A stretch of DNA of 64,000 nucleotides, taken from NCBI GenBank assembly GCA_963575745.1, contig CAUYUJ010021059.1, positions 457,584-521,583 of the forward strand, in the 5' to 3' direction. Positions 1 through 10,599 of this stretch are shown piece after piece. The notes under the pieces were generated by a model. That model was not told where the DNA came from. It ran no database searches and saw only the letters and a list, made by a program, of their open reading frames with translations. The stretch's first letter is position 1; every line of letters begins with the position of its first letter. The stretch is from Prorocentrum cordatum (Eukaryota > Sar > Dinophyceae > Prorocentrales > Prorocentraceae). A program made the position numbers and the translations under genes.

Positions 1-1186
1 CCACCCAAGAAATAGGCATGCGTCACCCATCCACCCATGTTCGGCACACCAATCACGACGATTCGTGAGCTCCATAGTGAGCTCCGCCGAAGGCCCCAGT
101 GCCCGCCGCCCGCATGCGCACCCACATAAATCCCATTTGGCACACCCTACACACGTTTTTTCGTGGCTCCATAGGGAGCTCCACCGAAGGCCCCAGTGCC
201 CGCGCCCGCATGCGTCACCCACACCCATTTCGGCACAGCCCTCACACGCTTCGTGGCTCCATAGGGAGCTCCGCCGAAGGCCCCAGTGCCCGCGCCCGCA
301 TGCGTCACGCACCCCCAATTCGGCACACCCCTCACACGTTTCGTGGCCCCATAGGGAGCTCCGCCGAAGGCCCCAGTGCCCGCGCCCGCATGCGTCAGCC
401 ACACCCGTTTCGGCACACCTCTCACACGTTTCGTGGCTGCATAGGGAGCTCCACCGAAGGCCCCAGTGCCCGCGCCCGCATGCGTCAGCCACACCCATTT
501 CGGCACACCCCTCACACGTTTCGTGGCTCCATAGGGAGCTCCACCGAAGGCCCCAGCGCCCGCGCCCACATGCGTTCACCCACACCCAGCCAATTCGGCA
601 CACTCCCTCACACGCTTTCGTGTCTCCATCGGGAGCTCAACAGCCGAACCAAGCCCCAGTGCCCGCGCCGCATGCGGCAGCCACACCCATTTCGGCACAC
701 CCCTCACACGCTTCGTGGCTCCATAGGGAGTTCCACCGAAGGCCCCAGTGCCCGCGCCCGCATGCGTCAGCCACCCCCAATTTCGGCACACCCCTCACAC
801 GCTTCGTGGCCCCATAGGGAGCTCCGCCGAAGGCCCCAGTGCCCGCGCCCGCATGCGTCAGCCACACCCATTTCGGCACGCCCCTCACGCGGTCCCCGGC
901 CCCATAGGGAGCTCCGCCGAAGGTCCCAGTGGGTGTGCCCGCACGCGTCCCGCACACCCATTTTGGCACACCCCTCACACGTTTCGTGGCCCCATAGGGA
1001 GCTCCACCGAAGGCCCCAGTGCCCGCGCCCGCATGCGTCAGCCACACCCATTTCGTCAACTCCCTCACACGTTTCGTGGCCCCATAGGGAGCTCCACCGA
1101 AGGCGCCAGTGCTGCCGCCCGCATGCGTCCCGCACACCCATCCCCTTCACACGTTTCGTGGCCCTATAGGGAGCCCCACCGAAATT
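1..1186 (+). repeat. Family A minisatellite array 1 (90-bp unit)
   Basis: Tandem copies of a unit built around GGGAGCTCCACCGAAGGCC, a GCATGCGTC core and a CACCCCTCACACGTTTCGTGG segment. The distance between CCACCGAAGG/CCGCCGAAGG landmarks (181, 271, 361, 451, 541) is exactly 90 bp. The first copy, at the window edge, is diverged. Because 90 is a multiple of three, all six frames stay open for long stretches; those frames are not treated as genes. The array probably continues to the left of the window. Confidence 0.95.
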
Positions 1187-1189
1187 GGT

Positions 1190-1450
1190 AGTGTCAACTG
1201 CGGTATTCACACCTGCACTTGGTTGGGTCGTTCGTCAGGCTAATTTTTTGACACGGGTGGTCGGCTTGCGCGCAGCTCGTGCACAACAAAAGCATGCCGG
1301 CACCTTCGCCGTCCCTGTCATAAACCGATGCAGAGTGGTCGGGGGGTGCTCGCGCATGCTCGAGATTTGGAAACGGAGTGCATGTTGTATTGTTTTTCCC
1401 AACCATCCTGTGGTGTTGGGTCCTCGTTTTGAAGAGACGGTGCCCCGCGT
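1190..1450 (+). repeat. Composite-unit spacer S1 (S-left and S-right modules)
   Basis: A non-tandem spacer between family A arrays. It opens with an S-left module (GCGGTATTCACACCTGCA, then TTGGTTGGGTCG) and closes with an S-right module (AACCATCCTGTGGTGTTGGG, then GAAGAGACGGTGCCCCGCGT). The same two modules recur at each A-array boundary in the window, in both orientations, so they look like element ends rather than random flank. Confidence 0.8.
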
Positions 1451-1540
1451 TCCTCTCCTCTCCTCTCCTCTCCTCTCCTCTCCTCTCCTCTCCTCTCCTC
1501 CTCTCCTCCCTCTCCTCCTCCTCCTCTCCTCTTCACCCAC
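1450..1540 (+). repeat. TCCTC/CTC pyrimidine microsatellite
   Basis: Uninterrupted CCTCT pentamers grading into CTC triplets, directly after the S-right module and before the next family A array. The same order recurs at about 4325, 5090 and 7685. Confidence 0.9.
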
Positions 1541-1550
1541 CCAGTACACC

Positions 1551-3818
1551 GTTTCGTGGCTCCATAGGGAGCTCCACCGAAGGCCCCAGTGCCCGCGCCC
1601 GCATGCGTCACCCACACCCATGTCGGCACACCCCTCACACGTTTCGTGGCTCCATAGGGAGCTCCACCGAAGGCCCCAGTGCCCGCGCCCGCATGCGTCA
1701 CCCACACCCATTTCGGCACACCCCTCACACGTTTAGTGGCTCCATAGGGAGCTCCACCGAAGGCCCCAGTGCCCGCGGCCGCATGCGTCACCCACACCCA
1801 TTTCGGCACACCCCTCACACGGCGTGGCTCCATAGGGAGCTCCACCGAAGGCCCGTGCCCGCGCCGCATGCGTCACCCACACCCATTTCGGCACACCCCT
1901 CACACGTTTCGTGGCTCCAGAGGGAGCTCCACCGGGCCCCAGTGCTGCCCCCCACACCCATTTCGGCACACCCCTCACACGCTTCGTGGTTCCATAGGGA
2001 GCTCCACCGAAGGCCCCAGTGCCCGCGCCCGCATGCGTCACCCACACCCATTTCGGCACACCCCTCACACGTTTCGTGGCTCCATAGGGAACTCCACCGA
2101 AGGCCCCAGTGCTCGCGGCCGCATGCGTCACCCACACCCATTTCGGCACACCCCTCACACGTTTCGTGGCCCCATAGGGAGCTCCACCGAAGGCCCCAGT
2201 GGCTGCGCCCGCATGCGTCACCCACACACAATTCGGCACACCCCTCACAGTTCGTGGCCCCATAGGGAGCTCCACCGAAGGCCCCAGTGGCTTGCGCCCG
2301 CATGCGGTTCCACCCCCATTCTGGCACACCCCTCACACGTTTCGTGGCCCCATAGGAGCTCCGCCGAAGGCCCAGTCTGCGCCCGCATGCGGTTCCGCCC
2401 ACCTTCTGGTAAACCCCTCACACGTTTCGCCAATAGGGAGCTCCACCGAAGGCCCAGTGGCTGCGCCCGCATGCGGTTCCACCCCCCATTCTGGCACTGC
2501 GGTTCCGCCCACATTCTGGCACCCCCTCACACGTTTCGTGGCCCCATTGGGAGCTCCACCGAAGGCCCCAGTGCTGCGCCCGCATGCGGTTCCACCCCCC
2601 ATTTAGGGAGCTCCACCGAAGGCCCCAGTGGCTGCGCCCACATGGCGGCGCCGCCCCATTCTGGCACACCCCTCACACGTTCGTGGCCCCATAGGGAGCT
2701 CCACCGAAAGGCCCCAGTGGCTGCGGGCGCATGCGGCCCCACCCCATTCGGCACACCCCTCACACGCTTCGTGGCCCCATAGGGAGCTCCACCGAAGGCC
2801 CCAATGGCTGCGCCCGCATGCGGTTCCACCCCCCATTCTGGCACACCCCTCACACGTTTCGTGGCCCCATAGGGAGCTCCACCGAAGGCCCCAGTGGCTG
2901 CGCCCGCATGCGGTTCCACCCCCCATTCTGGCACACCCCTCACACGTTTCGTGGCCCCATAGGGAGCTCCACCGAACGCTCCAGTGGCTGCGCTCGCATG
3001 CGGTCCCACCCCCTCATTTCGGCACACCCCTCATACGCTTCGTGGGTGCCTCCATAGGGAGCTCCACCGAAGGCCCCAGTGGCTGCGCCCGCATGCGGTT
3101 CCGCCCACCATTTCAGCACACCCCTCACACGCTTCGTGGCCCCATAGGGAGCTCCACCGAAGGCCCCAGTGGCTGCGCTCGCATGCGGTTCCGTCCCCTT
3201 TTTTCGGCACGCCCTTCACACGTCTCGTGGCCCCATAGGGAGCTCCACCGAACGCCGCAGTGGCTGCGCTCGCATGCGGTTCCCCCCCGCATTTCGGCAC
3301 ACCCCTCACACGTTTCGTGGCTCCATAGGGAGCTCCACCGAAGGCCCCAGTGGCTGCGCTGGCATGCGGTTCCACACCCCATTCTGGCACACCCTTCGCA
3401 CGTTTCGTGGCCCCATAGGGGGCTCCACCAAAGGTCCCAGTGGCACTGCCCGCTTGCGTCCGCCACCACCCAGCACAGCCTTTGTTCCGTGCGCTTCGCC
3501 CACCCAGAACAGCGCGTCGTAGCCCTATAGGGAGCTCCACCAAAGGTCCCAGCGGCACCGCCCGGATGCGTCCGCCACCACCCTGCGCAGCCCTTGCTCC
3601 CTGCCTGCGTTTCACCCACCCAGTACAGCGTTTCGTGGCCCCATAGGGAGCTCCACCGAAGGTCCCAGTGGCACCGCTCGCATGCGTCCGCCACCACGCA
3701 GCACAGCCCTTGTTGACCGCGTCTCACCCACCCAGTACAGCGTTTCGTGGCCCCATAGGGAGCTCCACCGAAGGTCCCAGTGGCACCGCCCGCATGCGTC
3801 CGCCACCACCCAGCACAA
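1551..3818 (+). repeat. Family A minisatellite array 2
   Basis: About 25 copies of the 90-bp family, with length variants caused by small indels between 1820 and 2700. The variable part drifts along the array: early copies carry GTGCCCGCGCCCGCATGCGT, later ones GTGGCTGCGCCCGCATGCGG, and the last ones (3430-3815) GTGGCACCGCCCGCATGCGT. Neighbouring copies are more alike than distant ones, as expected from local expansion. Confidence 0.95.
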
Positions 3819-3819
3819 T

Positions 3820-4365
3820 TGCGGCATTCACAACTGCATATGGTTGGGTCCTTCGCCAGGCTAATTTGACAGGGATGGTGGGGTGGCGGTGGCATGTCCT
3901 GGGTCGGCCCGCAGTCGGGTAGGGGATGGGGGTGTTTATTCATACGGGGCAGTGGTCGAGGTCTTCCCAACACCGCAAGCCGCCTAGCCCACTCCCACCC
4001 ACCCTCCCAACACATGGGTAGCACCCGAGCTTCAGCACATGACCGAGGAGGGCCACGCATACCCTGCGCGCCACGGGCTCAGGTGCACCAGGCACCCTGG
4101 AGGCCCAAGCGTGCGTGGCGCGGCAAGTGCGGCACGTTGTCCACGAACGCCAAGTGCGCCATTTGCTCCAGCCGCGCCACGTGCGCCACATGCTCGGCGC
4201 GAGCAGTTTGTGCGAGGTGCGCCATTGCACAGCCGCCACCAGGTGGATTCTGTATTCTGCAGTGTTCCCAACCATCCTGTGGTGTTTGGTCATCGTTTTG
4301 AAGAGACGGTGCCCCGCGTTCCCCTCCTCTCCTCTCCTCTCCTCCTCTTCCCCCTCCTCCCTCGT
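3820..4365 (+). repeat. Composite-unit spacer S2 with GCGCCACGTGC-type short repeats
   Basis: S-left module at 3820-3890 (GGTTGGGTCCTTCGCCAGG) and S-right module at 4262-4325, followed by a CCTCT/CTC tract. Between them lies a block rich in GCGCCACGTGCGCCA-like short repeats (4100-4230). A related block occurs at 9570-9740, and its CCACTCCCACCC lead-in recurs near 36790. No coding signal was recognised. Confidence 0.75.
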
Positions 4366-4367
4366 GC

Positions 4368-4808
4368 CCGCGCCCGCATGCGTCAGCCACGCACATTTCG
4401 GCACACCCCTCACACACGCTTCGTGGCTCCATAGGGAGCTCCACCGAAGGCCACAGTGCCCGCGCCCGCATGCGTCACCCACACCCATTTCGGCACACCC
4501 CTCACACGTTTCGTGGCTCCATAGGGAGCTCCACCGAACGCCGCAGTGGCTGCGCTCGCATGCGTCACCCACACCCATTTCGGCACGCCCCTCACACGTT
4601 TCGTGGCTCCATAGGGAGTTCACCGAAGGCCCCAGTGCCCGCGCCCGCATGCGTCAGCACACCCATGTCGGCACACCCCTCGCACGCTTCGTGGCCCCAT
4701 AGGGAGCTCCACCGAAGGCCCCAGTGGGTGTGCCCGCATGCGTCCCGCACACCCATTTCGGCACACCCCTCGTACGTTTCGTGGCCCCGTAGGGGGCTCC
4801 ACCGAGAA
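4368..4808 (+). repeat. Family A minisatellite array 3
   Basis: Five copies of the 90-bp unit between spacers S2 and S3. The last copies carry GTGGGTGTGCCCGCATGCGT, a subtype also found at 6930-7380. Confidence 0.93.
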
Positions 4809-5160
4809 GATATTCACAATTGCAGTATTCACAATTGCATATGGTTGGGTCCTTCGCCAGGATATTTTTTTTGACAGGGATGGTTGGCCTGCGCGCATCA
4901 AGCAATATGCCGGTACGCCCGCCATCCTCGTCAAAACCAATGCAAAATGGTCGCGGGGCGCACGCCGAGTGGTCGCGAGGCGTCAGCGCATGTTCGGGAT
5001 TTGGAGGCAAAGTGCATGTGTACTATTCCCAACCATCCTGTGGTGTTGGGTCCTTGTTTTGAAGAGACGGTGCCCCGCGTTCCCGCCTCCTCCTTCCTCC
5101 TCTCCCCCCTCCTCCCCCTCCTCCTCCCTCCTCCCCCTCTTCCTTGCGTTCCACCCACCC
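4808..5160 (+). repeat. Composite-unit spacer S3
   Basis: S-left contains the direct duplication TATTCACAATTGC...TATTCACAATTGC before ATATGGTTGGGTCCTTCGCC (4808-4862). S-right is at about 5025-5090, followed by a CTCC-rich microsatellite to 5150. This is the cleanest full-length example of the spacer (about 350 bp). Confidence 0.82.
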
Positions 5161-5164
5161 AGTA

Positions 5165-7413
5165 CAGCGTTTCGTAGCCCCATAAGAGATCCGCCGAAAG
5201 CCCCAGTGCTGCCGCCCGCATGCGTCACCCACACCCAATTCGGCACACCCCTCACACGTTTCGTGGCCCCATAGGAGCTCCGCCGAAGGCCTCAGTGCTG
5301 CCGCCCGCATGCGTCACCCACACTCAATTCGGCACACCCCTCACACGTTTCGTGGCCCCATAGGAGCTCCGCCGAAGGCCCCAGTGCTGCCGCCCGCATG
5401 CGTCACCCACACCCATTTCGGCACACCCCTCATGCGTTTCGTGGCTCCATCGGGAGCTCCACCGAAGGCCCCAGTGCCCGCGCCCGCATGCGTCACCCCA
5501 CACCCATTTCGGCACACCCCTCACACGTTTCGTGGCTCCATAGGGAGCTCCACCGAAGGCCCCAGTGCCCGCGCCCGCATGCGTCACCACACCCATTTCG
5601 GCACACCCCTCACACGTTTCGTGCCCATAGGGAGCTCCGCCGAAGGCCCGGTGCCCGCGCCCGCATGCGTCACCCACACCCGGCATCCACCGGGAACACC
5701 CCAGTCCCATGCACGTGGCACACCCCTCACACGTTTCGTGGCCCCATAGGGCGGCACACCTCACACGTTGTGGCCCATAGAGCTCCGCCGAAGCCCCAGT
5801 GCTGCCGCCCGCATGCGTCACCCACACCCAATTCGGCACACCCCTCACACGTTTCGTGGCCCCATAGGAGCTCCGCCGAAGGCCCCAGTGCTGCCGCCCG
5901 CATGCGTCACCCACACCCAATTCGGCACACCCCTCACACGTTTCGTGGCCCCATAGGAGCTCCGCCGAAGGCCCCAGTGCTGCCGCCCGCATGCGTCACG
6001 CACATCCAATTCGGCACACCCCTCACACGTTTCGTGGCCCCATAGGGAGCTCCGCCGAAGGCCCCAGTGCTGCCGCCCGCATGCGTCACGCACACCCAAT
6101 TCGGCACACCCCTCACACGTTTCGTGGCCCCATAGGGAGCTCCGCCGAAGGCCCCAGTGCTGCCGCCCGCATGCGTCACGCACACCCAATTCGGCACACC
6201 CCTCACACGTTTCGTGGCCCCATAGGGAGCTCCGCCGAAGGCCCCAGTGCTGCCGCCCGCATGCGTCACGCACACCCAATTCGGCACACCCCTCACACGT
6301 TTCGTGGCCCCATAGGGAGCTCCGCCGAAGGCCCCAGTGCTGCCGCCCGCATGCGTCACGCACACCCAATTCGGCACACCCCTCACACGTTTCGTGGCCC
6401 CATAGGGAGCTCCGCCGAAGGCCCCAGTGCTGCCGCCCGCATGCGTCACACACCCAATTCGCACACCCCTCACACGTTTCGTGGCCCCATAGGGAGCTCC
6501 GCCGAAGGCCCCAGTGCTGCCGCCCGCATGCGCCACGCACGCCTAATTCGGCACACCCCTCACACGTTTCGTGGCCCCATAGGGAGCTCCGCCGAAGGCC
6601 CCAGTGCTGCCGCCCGCATGCGTCACGCACACCCATTTCGGCACACCCCTTACACGTTGCGTGGCCCCATAGGGAACTCTACCGAAGGCCCCAGTGCTGC
6701 CGCCCGCATGCGTCACGCACACCCAATTGGGCACACCCGTCACACGTTTCGTGGCCCCATAGGGAGCTCCACCGAAGGCCCCAGAGTGTTGCCGTCCGCA
6801 TGCGTCCAGCACACACATTTCGGCACACCCCTCACGCGCTTCGTGGCCCCATCGGGAATGCGTCCCGCACGCCCATTTCGGCATACCCTTCGCACGTTTC
6901 GTGGCCCCATAGGGAGCTCCACCGAAGGCCCCAGTGGGTGTGCCCGCATGCGTCCCGCACATCCATTTCGGCACACCCCTCACGCGTTTGGTGACCCCTC
7001 ACACGCTTCGTGGTCCCATAGAGAGCTCCGCCGAAGGCCCCAATGGGTGTGCCCGCATGCGCCCCGCACACCAATTTCGGCAAACCCTTCGCACGTTTCG
7101 TGGCCCCGTAGAGGGGCTCCACCGAAGGTCCCAGTGCTGCCGCCCGCATGCGTCCCGCACACCCATTTCGGCATACCCTTCACACGTTTCGTGGCCCCAA
7201 AGGGAGCTCCGCCGAAGGCCCCAGTGGGTGTGCCCGCATGCGTCCCGCACGCTCATTTCGGCACCCCCCTCGCGCGTTTCGTGACCCCTCGCACGTTTTG
7301 TGGTCCCATAGAGAGCTCCACCGAAGGCCCCAGTGGGTGTGCCCGCATGCGTCCCGCACACCCATGTCGGCACACCCCTCGTACGTTTCGTGGCCCCGTA
7401 GGGGGCTCCACCG
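5165..7413 (+). repeat. Family A minisatellite array 4, with a homogenised 90-bp block
   Basis: About 25 copies. Units from roughly 5970 to 6450 are almost identical and exactly 90 bp apart (landmark GCCCCAGTGC at 6061, 6151, 6241, and so on), so this sub-block expanded or was converted recently. From 6800 on the units are rearranged and partly deleted. Confidence 0.95.
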
Positions 7414-7735
7414 AAGAAGATATTCACAATTGCGGTACTCACAATTTCATATGGTTGGGTCTTTCGCCAGGATATTTTTTTGACGGGGGTTGTCGGCTTG
7501 TGCGCAACTCGGGCGCAACAAACAGTATGCTGGTACCTCCGCCGTCCCTTGTCATAAGCCAATGCAGAGTGGTCGCGGGGCGCCCGCGCATGTTCGAGAT
7601 TTGGAGGCAGAGTGCACTCTGTATTGTTCCCAACCATCTTGTGGTGTTGGGTCCTCGTTTTGAAGGGACGGTGCCCCGCGTCTCCTCCTCGCGCTGCCCC
7701 CTCCCTCCTCCCTCCTCCCCTTCCTTGCTTCTGCT
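7413..7735 (+). repeat. Composite-unit spacer S4
   Basis: S-left at 7413-7490 (TATTCACAATTGCGGTACTC, then ATATGGTTGGGTCTTTCGCC), a middle resembling spacers S1 and S3, S-right at 7625-7690, then a CTCC-rich tract to about 7730. Confidence 0.82.
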
Positions 7736-7739
7736 CTCG

Positions 7740-9302
7740 GCACACCCCTCACACGTTTCGTAGTCCCATAGGGAGCTCCACCGAAGACCCCAGTGGCTGC
7801 TCTCGCATGCGGTTCCCCCACCCAGGGCAGCGTTTCGTGGCCCCAGAGGGAGCTCCACCAAAGGCCCCAGTGGCTGCTCTCGTATGCGGTTCCCCCACCC
7901 AGGGCAGCGTTTCGTGGCCCCATAGGGAGCTCCACCGAAGGCCCCAGTGGCTGCTCTTGCATGCGGTTCCCCCACCCAGGGCAGCGCTTCGTTGCCCCAC
8001 AGGGATCTCCACCGAAGGCCCCAGTGGCTGCTCTCGCATGCGGTTCCCCCGTCCAGGGCATCGCTTCGTGGCCCCACAGGGAGCTCCACCGAAGGCCCCA
8101 GTGGCTGCTCTCGCATGCGGTTCCCCCACCCAGGGCAGCGTTTCGTGGCCCTATAGGGAGCTCCACCGAAGGCTTCAGTGGCTGCTCTCGCATGCGGTCC
8201 CACCGCCCAGGGCAGCGCTTCGTGGCCCCATAGGGAGCTCCACCGAAGGCCCCAGTGGCTGCTCCCGCATGCGGTTCCCCCGCCCAGGGCAGTGCTGCGT
8301 GGCCCCATAGGGAGCTCCACCGAAAGCCTCAGTGGCTGCTCTCTCATGCGATTCCCCCGCCCAGGGCAGCGATTCGTGGCCCCATAGGGAGCTCCACCGA
8401 AGGCCCCAGTGGCGCAGTTCGCATGCGGTTCCCCCGCCCAGGGCAGCGCTTCGTGGCCCCATAGGGAGCTCCACCGAAGGCCCCAGTGGCGCAGTTCGCA
8501 TGCGCTTCCCGTACCCAGGGCAGCGCTTCGTGGCCCCATAGGGAGCTCCACCGAAGGCCCCAGTGGCTGCTCTCGCATGCGGTTCCCCCACCCAGGGCAG
8601 CGTTTCGTGGCTCCACCGAAGGCCCCAGTGGCTGCTCTCGCATGCGGTTCCCCCACCCAGGGCAGCGTTTCGTGGCCCCACAGGGATCTCCACCGAAGGC
8701 CCCAGTGGCTGCTCTCGCATGCGGTTCCCCCACACAGGGCAGCGCTTCGTTGCCCCATAGGGAGCTCCACCGAAGGCCCCCGTGGCGCAGTTCGCATGCA
8801 GCTCCCCCGCCCAGGGCAGCGCTTCGTGGCCCCATAGGGGGCTCCACCGAAGGCCCCAGTGGCGCAGTTCGCATGCGCTTCCCGTACCCTGGGCAGCGCT
8901 TCGTGGCCCCATAGGGAGCTCCACGTGGCTGCTCCCGCATGCGGTTCCCCCACCCAGGGCAGCGCTTCGTGGCCCCATGGGGAGCTCTACCGAAGGCCCC
9001 AGTGCCTGCTCTCGCATGCGGTTCCCCCACCCAGGGCAGCGTTTCGTTGCCCCATAGGGAGCTCCAGCGAAGGCCCCCGTGGCGCAGTTCGCACGCAGCT
9101 CCCCCGCCCAGGGCAGCGTTTCGTGGCCCCATAGGGAGCTCCACCGAAGGCCCCAGTGGCGCAGTTCGCATGCGGTTCCCCCGCCCAGGGCAGCGTTTCG
9201 TGGCCCCATAGGGAGCTCCACCGAAGGCCCCAGTGGCGCAGTTCGCATGCGGTTCACCCACCCAAGGCAGCGTTTCGTGGCCCCACATGGAGCCCCACCG
9301 AA
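7740..9302 (+). repeat. Family A' minisatellite array 5 (77-bp unit)
   Basis: About 20 copies of a shortened relative of the 90-bp unit. It keeps CCATAGGGAGCTCCACCGAA and a GCATGCGGTTCCCCC segment but loses the CACACCCCTCACACG part, which is replaced by ACCCAGGGCAGCG. Landmarks recur every 77 bp (for example 8178, 8255, 8332, 8409, 8486, 8563). As 77 is not a multiple of three, open frames step through all three phases here. Confidence 0.95.
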
Positions 9303-9480
9303 AGCGGCACCCACAACGCGTTACGAGCAATTGCTTATGGTTGGGTCCTTCGCCAGGATAATTTGTTGATAGGGATGGTGTGGGGGGGGCTGTCCCGGGT
9401 TGGCCCGCAAACGGGTGGGGCAAGGGGTGTTTATTAGCAAGGAATAGTGATCAAGACACCGTCCCAAATAACAAATTGCC
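9303..9480 (+). repeat. S-left module closing the composite array
   Basis: GCTTATGGTTGGGTCCTTCG followed by CCAGGATAATTTG matches the S-left modules of the other units. No S-right module follows, so the head-to-tail array of composite units ends here. Confidence 0.7.
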
Positions 9481-10560
9481 TATCTCACTCCCGCCCGTCT
9501 TCCCAGCACACAAATAATGGACGGGCAGCTATTTTTGGAACCAAAGCCGACCCCATGTGCGCGACGCTGGGGCGAGGTGCGCCACGCGTGCCAGGCGCGC
9601 CACGCGCGCCACGCACCCCTTGGGCCCGAGCGTGCCATGCACGCCTGATGCGACAGAAACGCCACGTGCTCCACGTGCGCCAGGTGCGCCGCAAATGCCA
9701 ACCGCGCAAGGTTCGCCGCGTTCGAAACACGTGCAGAGTGTGTCAGTTGCGCCTGCGCAAGTGACAGCACACATCGGGAAACATGTCGGCCCCCACAACC
9801 CTTGTCGAACGCCAATGCCCAGCATTATGTTTGGTGGGCCTGCGCACAGCAGGCCATACTCCACCACCCCCGCCGCTCCTATCAAAAACCACTTGACAGC
9901 GATCGCGGGGTGGCCGCGCATGATCCACACTACGCAAAGCAAGCTATACGCTGACACCCCTGCCGTCCTTGTCTACAAATAATATAAACTGCCCACGGGC
10001 CTCACGATCATGATTCAAGACTTTGCCCCAAGGTGTGGTTCGTATTGTTTTTGTCAAAAGCATGGTGGGGTGCCGCATCGGATTGATTGCACATGCTGTG
10101 GATTTGGAACAGAGTGTGTGTTTGCATCGTTTTTTGTAAGGGATGGTCTGGGGAGGTGAACATGGGGTCGGCATTGTTGCTGGTTGGTTGCCTGTCGCCT
10201 GGGGGAAGGGGTGTATATCAATAGGGAAATGTGATATACCTTGTCCAGCGCGGGAAGAAGGGGGATGGAACAGGAAACGCTTAAAAACCACGCACCCTCA
10301 AGTGCTGGTGGGGTTATCAGGCAAGCGCCTGGCACTTGCGACCGACGCGTCTGGTGGAGTGACGAGGAGGTATTGCGAATAATGGGGAAGGGTTGGGGAG
10401 GCGAAGAAGAGAGGGATTGATATCCAGCGGAGTGCCACCAAACGCTTAGCCGTAAGGGCTTCGCCCCTTACCGCCGCCCCCCTCTCTATCATAATGTATT
10501 CTAGCACAGTCGCGTCGGTGCGTCTCGGCGCTGCCTTGGCGCAACTAGGAACATCATGCG
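9480..10560. other. Diverged spacer and unrecognised DNA
   Basis: 9570-9740 repeats short GCGCCACG-type words like spacer S2. 9740-10560 is less GC-rich and shows no convincing gene. A small hairpin (GTAAGGG / CCCTTAC with a CTTCGC loop) lies at 10452-10471. Nothing else was identified. Confidence 0.5.
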
Positions 10561-10599
10561 AGGGCGGATAGGAGTCATCAGCGCATATTGGAACTTTGG

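Noticed and set aside
99-1169. Long overlapping open frames on both strands across the family A arrays (also 5991-7763, 7439-8953 and others)
   Set aside because: They follow from a 90-bp (or stepped 77-bp) GC-rich unit without stops. All frames are open at once, the peptides repeat with the DNA period, and no start context or domain is present.
1-9302. CRISPR-like array
   Set aside because: Repeats are contiguous, of 90 or 77 bp, degenerate and without unique spacers; the context is eukaryotic.
10452-10471. GTAAGGG hairpin as a transcription terminator or tRNA arm
   Set aside because: An isolated 7-bp stem with no T-run and no cloverleaf around it.
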